A stretch of 33,542 bases of DNA from Nitrospirota bacterium (GTDB lineage Bacteria > Nitrospirota > JACRHJ01), in contig JAJYJM010000015.1 in NCBI GenBank assembly GCA_021789495.1, positions 1 to 33,542 of the forward strand. The letters run 5' to 3'. The notes below the pieces were generated by a model. The model did no database searches. It had not been told where the DNA came from and was given only the letters and a program-made list of their open reading frames with translations. The position numbers and the translations under genes are program-made. Positions 25,696-33,299 of this stretch are shown in pieces. Within the stretch, counting starts at the first letter, position 1. Every line of letters begins with the position of its first letter.

Positions 25696-26111
25696 CAGTT
25701 CCTTTGCCTCACGCTCTTGGCGATCTTGTCCAACACGCCGTTAATAAATGTAGCGGATTCCTCCAGGCTGTATTTTTTGGCTATCTCGATTGCCTCGTTT
25801 ATTGTAACGTTCACGGGGATGTCAAGGAAATACAGGAGTTCACAGGTGGCGAATCTCAGGATGTTCCTGTCTATTGCGGAAAGTCTGTCCAGCGTCCAGT
25901 TCTCGAGATGCCCCGTTATGAGGCCGTTGATTTCCTTTTCGTGTTTTTCGGTATTCTGGACTAATATCAGCGCATAATCGGCATCTTCGTCCTTGCCGCC
26001 GAAAGCCTCAAAGAAACCCGACATTGCCTCACGGGTGCTCTGCTCGCCTGAGACGTCAAGCTTGTACAGGAATTGTAACGCCAGTTCTCTTGCCTTTCGG
26101 CGGCTTCCCAT
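25695..26111 (-). CDS. nusB: Transcription antitermination factor NusB
   Basis: A 138-residue all-helical RNA-binding factor that, with NusE, binds boxA in rRNA antitermination. 'SRRKARELALQFLYKLDVSGE' at the N-terminus and 'AIDRNILRFATCELLYFLDIPVNVTINEAIEIAKKYS' in parts, then 'FINGVLDKIAKSVR', are diagnostic. Length is normal. It follows ribH by 8 nt, a widely conserved ribH-nusB pairing, and overlaps purB by one codon position. The ATG has GGGA upstream. Confidence 0.97.
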   Translation of the reverse strand: MGSRRKARELALQFLYKLDVSGEQSTREAMSGFFEAFGGKDEDADYALILVQNTEKHEKEINGLITGHLENWTLDRLSAIDRNILRFATCELLYFLDIPVNVTINEAIEIAKKYSLEESATFINGVLDKIAKSVRQRN

Positions 26112-26119
26112 AATTCCCG

Positions 26120-26587
26120 TTATCTTTTCAACGCCTTGAACAGGTTTACCATCTCTATCGCGGCAACGGCTGCGTCGAAACCCTTATTACCGGACTTAGC
26201 CCCGGCCCGCTCTATCGCCTGCTCTATGGAATCGGTTGTCAAAACGCCGAATATCACCGGGATTTTCGCCTCCATGCCCACAGCCGCGACGCCCTTGGAG
26301 ACTTCCGCGCTTACATAATCGAAATGCGGAGTCGCCCCGCGAATCACCGCGCCGAGACATATCACGGCGTCGTATTTCCCGGAGGAAGCGGCGATTTTGG
26401 CCGTAACCGGTATCTCGAACGCGCCCGGCACCCGGACAACCGTGAGGTCGCCGTCCTTGGCGCCGTTTCTTACGAGGCCGTCGAACGCGCCATCCAGGAG
26501 CCTTGAAGTTATAAAATCATTGAAACGAGAAGCGATAATGCAGAATTTAAGTCCCTCGGCGCTTAGGTTTCCCTGCAACTGTTTCAT
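26120..26587 (-). CDS. ribH: 6,7-dimethyl-8-ribityllumazine synthase
   Basis: A 155-residue lumazine synthase, which condenses the RibBA product 3,4-dihydroxy-2-butanone 4-phosphate with the RibD-derived pyrimidine. It typically forms icosahedral shells or decamers. Key blocks: '[20 protein letters not shown]', '[14 protein letters not shown]', '[25 protein letters not shown]' in parts (the catalytic His is in TPHFDY), and '[20 protein letters not shown]'. AAGGAGG sits 4 nt before the ATG. A 9-bp inverted repeat abuts this ribosome-binding site upstream. Confidence 0.98.
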   Translation of the reverse strand: MKQLQGNLSAEGLKFCIIASRFNDFITSRLLDGAFDGLVRNGAKDGDLTVVRVPGAFEIPVTAKIAASSGKYDAVICLGAVIRGATPHFDYVSAEVSKGVAAVGMEAKIPVIFGVLTTDSIEQAIERAGAKSGNKGFDAAVAAIEMVNLFKALKR

Positions 26588-26598
26588 TTCGCCTCCTT

Positions 26599-26637
26599 CG
26601 AGATGGGGGACCGGGGGTCGGCAGACTTCCCATCTCG
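26599..26637. repeat. Inverted repeat upstream of the ribH ribosome-binding site
   Basis: CGAGATGGG (26599-26607) and CCCATCTCG (26629-26637) are perfect 9-bp arms around a 21-nt loop. They lie in the 77-nt ribBA-ribH gap. On the transcript the stem ends directly at the AAGGAGG of ribH. Confidence 0.7.
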
Positions 26638-26664
26638 ACCACAGCCTGCTCCCGGCCCCAGCCT

Positions 26665-27882
26665 CTACACGTTCTCCAGTATGTGTCCCAGTTTCTGTTT
26701 TTTCGTTTTCAGGTATTTCAGGTTAGTCGCGTGGGCCGGTATCTCTATGGGCACCCTGCCCGACACTTTCAGGCCGTAGCCTTCAAGACCGATAATCTTG
26801 CGCGGGTTATTCGTCATCAGGCGCATCTTCTTCACGCCCAGGTCAACGAGTATCTGAGCGCCTATGCCGTAATCCCGGAGGTCCGCCTTGAATCCGAGCT
26901 GGAGGTTCGCCTCCACGGTATCCATTCCCTTATCCTGGAGCTCGTACGCCCGAAGCTTGTTGACAAGTCCGATTCCCCTGCCTTCCTGCCTCATATAAAG
27001 AATTATCCCCTTCCCCTCCTGCTCTATCATCTCCATAGCCTTGTGGAGCTGGTCTCCGCAGTCGCACCTGAGGGAATGCAGGACGTCGCCCGTCAGGCAT
27101 TCGGAATGCACGCGCACGAGGACATCGTCTCCTGGCTTGATCTCTCCCTTTACAAGCGCGAGGTGGTTTAAGTCGTCCACGTCGTTTTCATACGCTATCG
27201 CAGTAAAATTGCCGTACTCGGTGGGAAGGGTGGTTACCGCGGCCCTTTTAACGAACGATTCCCGCCGCATCCTATACTCTATAAGCGACTTTATCGTAAT
27301 CATCTTCAGCCCGTGTTCATTGGCGAACACGGAAAGCTCCGGGACTCTGGCCATCGTCCCATCCTCGTTCATTATCTCGCAGATAACCCCGGCGGGGGCA
27401 AGTCCAGCGATACGGGCCAGGTCCACTGAGCCTTCAGTCTGCCCGGCCCGCCTTAAAACGCCGCCCCTTTGCGCCCTGAGCGGGAAAATATGGCCTGGGC
27501 GGGCAAGGTCTTCCGGCTTGCAGTCCTCCCGCACGGCAGTCAGAATGGTGACCGCCCTGTCTTTTGCGGAAATGCCGGTCGATACGCCTTTCTTGGCCTC
27601 GATGGACACAGTGAACGCCGTGCCGAACGCGGAGGTGTTTTTGGAGGACATCATGGGGAGCTGCAGCTCTTCAACCTTTTCAGCCGTCATAGAGAGGCAT
27701 ATCAGCCCGCGCCCGTATTTCGCCATGAAGTTTATGGCCTCCGGGGTAACCTTTTCCGCCGCCATGGTAAGGTCGCCCTCGTTCTCCCTGTCCTCGTCGT
27801 CCACGAGGATTACCATCCTGCCATCGCGTATATCCGCGACGGCGTCCTCGATGGTGTCGAATTTCTGTTTGCTGCGAGTCAC
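26665..27882 (-). CDS. ribBA: Bifunctional DHBP synthase / GTP cyclohydrolase II, GTG start
   Basis: A 405-residue fusion providing both entry substrates of riboflavin synthesis. The N-terminal DHBP synthase (about 1-205) shows '[19 protein letters not shown]' and '[33 protein letters not shown]' in parts. The C-terminal cyclohydrolase II shows zinc ligands in '[21 protein letters not shown]' and '[22 protein letters not shown]' in parts. Both halves look intact. The start is GTG (27880-27882) with GGAAGG about 5 nt upstream. A strong promoter lies at 27925-27953, giving a leader of only about 35 nt, too short for an FMN riboswitch. It heads ribBA-ribH-nusB-pur. Confidence 0.97.
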   Translation of the reverse strand: MTRSKQKFDTIEDAVADIRDGRMVILVDDEDRENEGDLTMAAEKVTPEAINFMAKYGRGLICLSMTAEKVEELQLPMMSSKNTSAFGTAFTVSIEAKKGVSTGISAKDRAVTILTAVREDCKPEDLARPGHIFPLRAQRGGVLRRAGQTEGSVDLARIAGLAPAGVICEIMNEDGTMARVPELSVFANEHGLKMITIKSLIEYRMRRESFVKRAAVTTLPTEYGNFTAIAYENDVDDLNHLALVKGEIKPGDDVLVRVHSECLTGDVLHSLRCDCGDQLHKAMEMIEQEGKGIILYMRQEGRGIGLVNKLRAYELQDKGMDTVEANLQLGFKADLRDYGIGAQILVDLGVKKMRLMTNNPRKIIGLEGYGLKVSGRVPIEIPAHATNLKYLKTKKQKLGHILENV

Positions 27883-27924
27883 TTTGGCCTTCCGGTTATA
27901 GGTAAATATTTTGGGGGAAGAGAA

Positions 27925-27953
27925 ATTATAACAACTCCGATATGTTATGTAAA
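27925..27953 (-). promoter_or_regulatory. Strong promoter of ribBA-ribH-nusB-pur
   Basis: On the minus strand, TTTACA (27948-27953) and TATAAT (27925-27930) are separated by an ideal 17 nt, and TGT precedes the -10, making it also an extended -10. The start near 27918 leaves about 35 nt before the GTG of ribBA. Confidence 0.78.
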
Positions 27954-27971
27954 GGAGAAAAAAACCAGATT

Positions 27972-28056
27972 GTCACCCCCGTAAAAACGGGGGCCCAGTG
28001 ACTTGATATACTATTTAAGTAAAAAGTCTCCGGGTTTCCGCTTTCGCGGGAATGTC
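27972..28056. repeat. Inverted pair of family-A repeats upstream of ribBA
   Basis: The first unit (27972-28004) has a perfect CCCCCG-TAAAAA-CGGGGG stem followed by CCCAGTGACTT. The second (from about 28022 to 28056) is in opposite orientation, AAAGTCTCCGGGTTTCCGC then TTTCGCGGGAATGTC. They fill the gap between the phosphate transporter stop (28066) and the ribBA promoter, where they may stabilise or terminate the upstream transcript. Confidence 0.85.
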
Positions 28057-28065
28057 GATATTTTC

Positions 28066-29676
28066 CTACCCCCTCGCCTCGATGAGCGTATATGCCATGT
28101 GGGTTACATGCGTATTTATCCTCTCAAGGTATGTCAGCATGTCGAGGTGTATGGCGCTTGTCTCGAAGGACTCCTTAAGGCCCGCCTTAAGCCTTTCGAT
28201 ATGGGCGTTTCTATATTCCTTCTCAAGCGCCTCCATCCTCTCCTTGTTCTTCATGACCCGGTCGGCCAGGTCTAAGTCGTTTGCCGTGAAGGCGGCGACG
28301 GCTGTCTGGAAGTTCTCCGCCGCCTTTCGGTGGAAATCCTTTATTTCCAGATGTCCTTCCTTGGAAAAGTTTAGGCCGTTTCTCATTTTTTTCCTTGCAA
28401 GGGCCATTATATTCTTGTCGATGGTATCTCCGATATTCTCCAGGTCTGAGGTAATCGATATTATCGAGAGTTCCCTTCTGGACTGTTCTTCCGTGAGGGA
28501 CCCGGGTATCTTCGCAAGATAAAACCTTATGCTTCTGTCGAGCTTGTCCACCCGGTCGTCGGTCTCCTCTATACCGGATATAAAACCCTCGTCCTCCAGT
28601 TCAAAGGCCTTCGGCACGTTCACCAGCATGTCCTGGACAATATCCGCCATTCTGAGCGTCTCCCTCGCCGCCTGGGAGATGGCAAGGGGAGGCGTGGTCA
28701 GGACGGCCTCGTCGAGGAACTTCGGCCCGAAAGGCTCATCCTCCTTCTTCCCCTTTACCGTCCTTTCCAGGAATTTCGCTGTCAAGGATGAAAACGGCAG
28801 GAAGATAATGGCAAGCGCGGCGTTAAAGAACGTGTGGGCGTTGGCAATCTGCCTGATTACATTATCGGAGCTGTGCTGGATAAGCTCCGCAAGCGGCCCC
28901 ATAAAAGGGAAAAATATCAGCACGCCGATTACCTTAAAAAGCGTGTGGGCGTAGGCGACCCGCTTGCCCTCGGCAGTGCCTGTCAGCCCTATAAATATAG
29001 CCGTGGCGCAGGTGCCGATATTCGCACCAAAGATAATCGGCAGGGCCTGGTGAATGTCTATGAGACCTTGCGATGCGAGACTTAATGCGACTCCGATTGT
29101 CGCGGCGCTCGAATGAACAAGGGCGGTAAAAACCGCGGAGAGCGCAAGTCCTATTATCGGGTTATTCTTCAGCACGACAAGCATGAGGCGGAATATCTCT
29201 GACTTACCAAGCGGGGCCATCGCATCCGACATTATCTTTATGGATAGGAATATAAAACCGAATCCAAGAACAGCCTGGCCCGCATCCTTCCATAGCCGGC
29301 TTTTCCCCATATACATCCCAAGCAGACCCAGGCCGATCAAGAGTATCGAGTATTCCATGATATTGAACGCGATTATCTGCACTGTAACCGTGGTGCCGAT
29401 GTCCGCGCCCAGTATGACTCCGAGCGTCTGTGCGAACTGCATTATGCCGGAATTGACAAACCCGACAAGCATGACGGTCGTGGCGGTGGAAGACTGCGTA
29501 AGCGTGGTTATTATAATGCCCAGGAGAAGGGCCTTCGTGCGGTTCCTGGTGAGGTAGTTAAGGGCCTGTTTTAAGTGCGGGCCCGCGACCTTCTGAAGCC
29601 CTTCGCCCGTCTGGCGTATGCCGTATACCAGGAGCATCAGGCCCCCGAAGAGGGAGAAATACATGAGACTCGTCAT
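28066..29676 (-). CDS. Na+/phosphate cotransporter with C-terminal PhoU-like domain
   Basis: A 536-residue membrane protein. The transporter half (about 1-310) is an inverted duplication: 'TLTQSSTATTVMLVGFV' and 'GADIGTTVTVQIIAF' in the first repeat, 'ALVHSSAATIGVALSLA' and 'GANIGTCATAIFIGL' in the second. These QSS-type motifs define the NptA/YjbB Na/Pi symporter family. The C-terminal about 200 residues are helical ('IVQDMLVNVPKAFE', 'ISITSDLENIGDTIDKNIMALARKK', here in parts) and resemble PhoU. In E. coli YjbB this type exports or balances phosphate. It lies between gcvPA and ribBA with no functional link visible. The ribosome-binding site is weak (AGAG). Confidence 0.93.
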   Translation of the reverse strand: MTSLMYFSLFGGLMLLVYGIRQTGEGLQKVAGPHLKQALNYLTRNRTKALLLGIIITTLTQSSTATTVMLVGFVNSGIMQFAQTLGVILGADIGTTVTVQIIAFNIMEYSILLIGLGLLGMYMGKSRLWKDAGQAVLGFGFIFLSIKIMSDAMAPLGKSEIFRLMLVVLKNNPIIGLALSAVFTALVHSSAATIGVALSLASQGLIDIHQALPIIFGANIGTCATAIFIGLTGTAEGKRVAYAHTLFKVIGVLIFFPFMGPLAELIQHSSDNVIRQIANAHTFFNAALAIIFLPFSSLTAKFLERTVKGKKEDEPFGPKFLDEAVLTTPPLAISQAARETLRMADIVQDMLVNVPKAFELEDEGFISGIEETDDRVDKLDRSIRFYLAKIPGSLTEEQSRRELSIISITSDLENIGDTIDKNIMALARKKMRNGLNFSKEGHLEIKDFHRKAAENFQTAVAAFTANDLDLADRVMKNKERMEALEKEYRNAHIERLKAGLKESFETSAIHLDMLTYLERINTHVTHMAYTLIEARG

Positions 29677-29708
29677 AATTCTCTAATTATTGTTTAAAAC
29701 CTGTTGTA

Positions 29709-29755
29709 GATTCCTCGGCTGCGCCCGGAATGACAAGCTCCGCTCAGAATGGCGA
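29709..29755. repeat. Family-B repeat overlapping the gcvPA 3' end
   Basis: Two adjacent diverged units, GATTCCTCGGCTGCGCCCGG then AATGACA, followed by AGCTCCGCTCAGAATGGCGA, run across the gcvPA stop codon (29744-29746). The last residues SPF and the stop are read from the repeat. Confidence 0.7.
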
Positions 29756-31072
29756 CACGAACCTGTCTATTTCCTCCCGCGTCCTCTTCTCTGTAACAGC
29801 GATGAGCATCTTTCCCTGAAGCTCCGGATAACAATCGCCAAGGTCGAGGCCCCCGATTATATTACCATTCAAGAGTTTTTTGTTCAGCGACTTGACATCT
29901 TTCACGGCAACGGCGAATTCCTTGAAGAACGGCGCACTGAAAGCGGGCTTTATCCCCTTCTTCTTAAGCTCGTCCAGGGCGTAGTGGGACTTCTGAAGGC
30001 AAAGAGACGCAACATCCCTCAAACCGCGCCCACCCATGACGGAGAGATACACCGCCGCAATCAGGGCGACCAGGGCCTCGTTCGTGCAGATATTTGACGT
30101 CGCCCGTTCCCTTTTTATATGCTGCTCCCGCGCCTGGAGGGTAAGGACGTATCCGCGTCTCCCGCGCCTGTCCTTAGTCTCGCCCACAATCCTTCCCGGC
30201 ATCTGTCGTATGAAGTCCTCCCTGCACGCGAATATGCCGAGATACGGCCCGCCGAAGGACATGGATTTACCCAAACCCTGCCCCTCTCCGACGACAATAT
30301 CGGCCCCCAATTCTCCGGGACTTTTCAGGATTCCAAGCGCAATCGGGTCCACAACGGCAACGAGAAGCGCGCCCATTTCGTGTGCGGCCTGGGCGGCGGT
30401 TTTTAAATCCTCGATGCAGCCGAAGAAATTCGGATACTGTATTATCACGGCGGCGGTGGAAGGCCCGATGTCCTGAACAAGGGCCTGTGTATCCGTCGCC
30501 CCTGATATGGCATCGTAGGGTATTTCCACCACCGGAGTCTTTACTCCCCGCAGGTAGGTCTTCAGCGTCTGCCGGTAGTTTGGATGCACAGCCCTGGATA
30601 CGGCAACCTCTTGCCTCTTTGTGAGTCTCTGGGCCATCAACGCGGCCTCGGCCATAGCGCTCGCCCCGTCGTACATCGAGGCGTTAGCCGCACCCATGCC
30701 TGTAAGCTCGCATATCATGCTCTGGTATTCAAAGGCCGCCTGGAGAGTCCCCTGGCTCGCTTCCGCCTGGTATGGGGTATAAGACGTGGCGAACTCGGAG
30801 CGGGACATTATGAACCGGACGGCTGATGGAATGAAGTGGTCGTATGCCCCGCCGCCAAGGAAACAGGCGTATTTCGATGCATCGGCGTCGAACGCGGCCA
30901 TCTCTTTAAGTTCCGCCATAAGCTCCATTTCGGAGAGCGCGGGCGGGAGATTAAGTGGTTCTTTCAGGAGAAGCCCTTCCGGTATCTCCTTTAACAGGTC
31001 TTTAAACTCGCGCACGCCCGCCGCATCGAGCATTAACCTTATATCTTCCGACGTATTGGGGATGTATCTCAT
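29744..31072 (-). CDS. gcvPA: Glycine dehydrogenase (decarboxylating) subunit 1
   Basis: A 442-residue alpha half of the split P-protein of the glycine cleavage system. 'RYIPNTSEDIRLML' at the N-terminus, 'FLGGGAYDHFIPSAVRFIMSRSEFATSYTPYQAEASQGTLQ' in parts, 'GEGQGLGKSMSFGGPYLGIFACREDFIRQMPGRIVGET' in parts and 'ATSNICTNEAL' are characteristic. This half lacks the PLP lysine, which is on GcvPB, so it needs a partner. No gcvPB and no gcvH occur in the window. Its start overlaps gcvT as ATGA, while the usual gcvT-gcvH-gcvPA-gcvPB order would put gcvH between them. Its 3' end runs into a family-B repeat. Confidence 0.97.
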   Translation of the reverse strand: MRYIPNTSEDIRLMLDAAGVREFKDLLKEIPEGLLLKEPLNLPPALSEMELMAELKEMAAFDADASKYACFLGGGAYDHFIPSAVRFIMSRSEFATSYTPYQAEASQGTLQAAFEYQSMICELTGMGAANASMYDGASAMAEAALMAQRLTKRQEVAVSRAVHPNYRQTLKTYLRGVKTPVVEIPYDAISGATDTQALVQDIGPSTAAVIIQYPNFFGCIEDLKTAAQAAHEMGALLVAVVDPIALGILKSPGELGADIVVGEGQGLGKSMSFGGPYLGIFACREDFIRQMPGRIVGETKDRRGRRGYVLTLQAREQHIKRERATSNICTNEALVALIAAVYLSVMGGRGLRDVASLCLQKSHYALDELKKKGIKPAFSAPFFKEFAVAVKDVKSLNKKLLNGNIIGGLDLGDCYPELQGKMLIAVTEKRTREEIDRFVSPF

Positions 31073-32181
31073 TTTAAGGCCGGGTTGCCGGTTAAAGCCG
31101 GGCTACCGGCTTTCCGGTAGAATGGAAACTCGACAACTTCCGCCGCGTGCGCCCTCCCGCGTATAATTATCGCACCGTCGTTTATTCCGGTGGCAGGTAT
31201 ATACGCCATTGCGATGCCCTTATGCAGCGAAGGGGAAAAATTTCCGCTCGTTACGACTCCAATTTCTTTCCCGCCGGAAGTAACCGGACAGCCGCGCCTC
31301 GGCACGCCTGGATCGGTCAGGGCAAGCCCGACAAGCCTTCTTCCCGGCCCTTTCTCTTTTATTTTAAGGAGCGCGTTCCGTCCGATGAATTTTTCGTTTT
31401 CGAGGTCTATGAAATTTGAATATCCGGCCTCGATTGGACTCGTATCCTCGTCTATGTCGTTGCCGTACAGGAGATAACCCATCTCAAGCCGGAGCGTGTC
31501 GCGCGCAGCCAGACCGCAGGGCAGGATTCCAGAATTTTTGCCTCTTTCCAGCAATAAGTCCCATATTGCGCCGGCGACCTTTCTGTGGGCATATACCTCA
31601 AATCCCTTCTCCCCGGTATAGCCTGTTTTGGACAGTATCACCCCGGAGCCGGAGAATACAAAATTTATAAAGGAATGATACGGGAATCCGGACGGTTTTA
31701 TCCCGAAGGTGGAGGAGGCAATTTCCCAGGACGCAGGCCCTTGGAGCGCAAGGATGCAGCTATCCGGGCTGTCGTCTATCAATACCGCCCTGAAATCCCG
31801 CCCGATGCCCCTCAGCCGGTTTAAATCCTTCTCACGGTTGGATGCGTTCACAACCAGTATAAATCTTTCCTCGTTCAGCCGGAACACCATAAGGTCGTCT
31901 TTTATTCCGCCCTTTTCATTCAATAGAAAGGCATAGCGGGCATGATCGGGTTTCAGGGATTCCGGGGCGAAGGTCAGCGCGCGTTCAAGAAACTGAATAC
32001 TGTCCGCCCCGCCGACTTCGATTACGCCCATGTGGCTGACATCGAAAATCCCGGCGGCGGTCCTAACCGCCGTATGCTCCTTTACAGACCCGGAATATTC
32101 CAACGGCATCTCCCATCCGTGGAAGTCCAGGAACTTCGCATTGAGCGCCTTGTGCCGGTCATATAACGGGGACCTTGCCAT
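31069..32181 (-). CDS. gcvT: Aminomethyltransferase (glycine cleavage T-protein) with repeat-derived tail
   Basis: A 370-residue T-protein that moves the methylene unit from lipoyl-aminomethyl-H to tetrahydrofolate. Blocks: 'FHGWEMPLEYSGSVKEHTAVRTAAGIFDVSHMG' in parts, 'NEKGGIKDDLMVFRL' with the catalytic-type Asp, 'SKTGYTGEKGFEVY', 'GLAARDTLRLEMGYLLYGNDI' in parts and 'RGCPVTSGGKEIGVVTSGNFSP'. The family usually ends near 'AAEVVEFPFYRK'; here the last about 13 residues (AGSPALTGNPALK) come from a GC-rich hairpin repeat. No Shine-Dalgarno precedes the ATG. TTTACA (32211-32216) and TACCTT (32188-32193), 17 nt apart, would start transcription right at it. It follows cobD by 20 nt. No glycine riboswitch is visible. 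Confidence 0.96.
   Translation of the reverse strand: MARSPLYDRHKALNAKFLDFHGWEMPLEYSGSVKEHTAVRTAAGIFDVSHMGVIEVGGADSIQFLERALTFAPESLKPDHARYAFLLNEKGGIKDDLMVFRLNEERFILVVNASNREKDLNRLRGIGRDFRAVLIDDSPDSCILALQGPASWEIASSTFGIKPSGFPYHSFINFVFSGSGVILSKTGYTGEKGFEVYAHRKVAGAIWDLLLERGKNSGILPCGLAARDTLRLEMGYLLYGNDIDEDTSPIEAGYSNFIDLENEKFIGRNALLKIKEKGPGRRLVGLALTDPGVPRRGCPVTSGGKEIGVVTSGNFSPSLHKGIAMAYIPATGINDGAIIIRGRAHAAEVVEFPFYRKAGSPALTGNPALK
31075..31119. repeat. GC-rich repeat/hairpin in the gcvT 3' end
   Basis: AAAGCCGG (31094-31101) and CCGGCTTT (31106-31113) form a perfect 8-bp stem with loop GCTA. The flanks repeat the GCCGGnTnnCCGGT pattern on both sides. It encodes the extra tail of GcvT and lies just before the gcvPA start, so the hairpin sits at the gcvT-gcvPA junction. 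Confidence 0.8.
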
Positions 32182-32187
32182 GATAAA

Positions 32188-32216
32188 AAGGTATCACAGG
32201 GTTATGAGGTTGTAAA
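32188..32216 (-). promoter_or_regulatory. Possible leaderless promoter of gcvT
   Basis: TTTACA (32211-32216) lies in the cobD 3' end and TACCTT (32188-32193) follows after 17 nt. The -10 keeps the conserved TA...T positions. The expected start coincides with the A of the gcvT ATG (32181). Confidence 0.4.
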
Positions 32217-33299
32217 GGATTGAAGAACTTTTATGAATTTTCTGTTATGCGGGCGAGAGAGTATCGCAACTCTGATGAAACGGTCGCCAAACCCTGGAAA
32301 ATTGGAACAGTCCCGGACCAGCAGGCCCAGCTGGGCAAGGCGCTCCGTAAGCTCGGAGGAGCCCGGTTTCAAGCCCAGTATCTTGACAAGGAGGAAGTTC
32401 GCCGACGACGGATAAGGCAAAAGCCAGCCCGTCCCGGAGATAGCGTCGAACATGTAATCGCGCTCGACTTCGTTCCGGGCGAGCGTCTCTTTCTCGTATT
32501 CCCTGTCCCCAAGCGCCGCCAACGCCGCCGCCTGCGCAAGGCAGTTTACCGTCCACGGCTCACGGCCAAGCTTCATCCTTGCTATTATTCCCGCGTCTGC
32601 GGCGGCATAACCGATGCGGATTCCGGGCATACCGTAAAACTTCGTGAAGTTCCTTAAAACCACCGCGCCGAGCCTCACTGCCTCCCTTAGCACGCTTTCT
32701 TTTCCCGCATATTCAATGAACGCCTCGTCTATGCATATAACTGTCCCTGTCCTTGACGCCTCGTTGAGGAGCCTCAGAAGCCGCTCGCGGGGTATAAGGG
32801 CGCCGGTGGGGTTGTTGGGATTGCAAAGAAACATCAGGCTGCATCTCTTCAGACTGCGCGAAACGGCGTCCATGTCGGACCGGAAATTATTTTTTTCCAG
32901 AAGCGACAGGCGGATTACCTTCGCCCCCGCAAGGGAAGAGGCCCTTTCGTAATCCGAAAAAGACGGGGCAAGGACAAGTACCTTCTTTACGCCGAGCGCG
33001 CGCGGCAGGAGATATATAAGCTCGGTAGAACCGTTTCCAACCAGTATCTCTTCTTCTTTCAAGCCGTGAAGCGCGGCAAGCTTCTCCGTAAGTTCGCCTG
33101 AATCCGGGTCTGGATACCTGTTAAGCTCCGGGAACGCGTGCTCCATTGCGGCAAGGGATTTAGTGGGCGGCCCAAGCGGGTTCACGCTCGCCGAGAAATC
33201 AAGAATCTTCCCGGCTGGTATGCCGTATTTCCTGGAATAATACAGGACGTTTCCGCCGTGCATGGGCCTGTAATTCTGAGCGGAGCGAAAAACCCGCAT
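32202..33299 (-). CDS. cobD: Threonine-phosphate decarboxylase (CobD, HisC-like PLP enzyme)
   Basis: A 365-residue fold-type I aminotransferase-like enzyme making (R)-1-amino-2-propanol phosphate for the cobalamin nucleotide loop. 'MHGGNVLYYSRKYGIPAGKILDFSASVNPLGPP' in parts at the N-terminus is typical of CobD rather than HisC. 'FLCNPNNPTGALI' is the conserved Asn block, and the PLP lysine is in 'RNFTKFYGMPGIRIGYAAA'. I set the start at 33299: it overlaps the cbiB stop (TAATG) and has GGGGG about 9-10 nt upstream. A further ATG at 33317 lies inside cbiB, and one at 33263 lacks a ribosome-binding site. Residues about 3-9 (VFRSAQNY) are encoded by a family-B repeat. HisC remains an alternative, but the cbiB neighbour supports CobD. 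Confidence 0.92.
   Translation of the reverse strand: MRVFRSAQNYRPMHGGNVLYYSRKYGIPAGKILDFSASVNPLGPPTKSLAAMEHAFPELNRYPDPDSGELTEKLAALHGLKEEEILVGNGSTELIYLLPRALGVKKVLVLAPSFSDYERASSLAGAKVIRLSLLEKNNFRSDMDAVSRSLKRCSLMFLCNPNNPTGALIPRERLLRLLNEASRTGTVICIDEAFIEYAGKESVLREAVRLGAVVLRNFTKFYGMPGIRIGYAAADAGIIARMKLGREPWTVNCLAQAAALAALGDREYEKETLARNEVERDYMFDAISGTGWLLPYPSSANFLLVKILGLKPGSSELTERLAQLGLLVRDCSNFPGFGDRFIRVAILSRPHNRKFIKVLQSFTTS
33271..33293. repeat. Family-B repeat inside the cobD 5' end
   Basis: TAATTCTGAGCGGAGCGAAAAAC matches the family-B unit (CATTCTGAGCG-AAGCGAAGAAT) with a few changes. It lies between the chosen cobD start and the first conserved residues (HGGN). Confidence 0.65.

Noticed and set aside
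27883..28065. Possible FMN riboswitch upstream of ribBA
   Set aside because: The gap holds a strong promoter about 36 nt before the start and palindromic repeats upstream of it; none of the conserved RFN segments are present between promoter and gene.
32182..32201. Possible glycine riboswitch before gcvT
   Set aside because: Only 20 nt separate cobD and gcvT, far too little, and no tandem aptamer motifs are seen in the cobD end.
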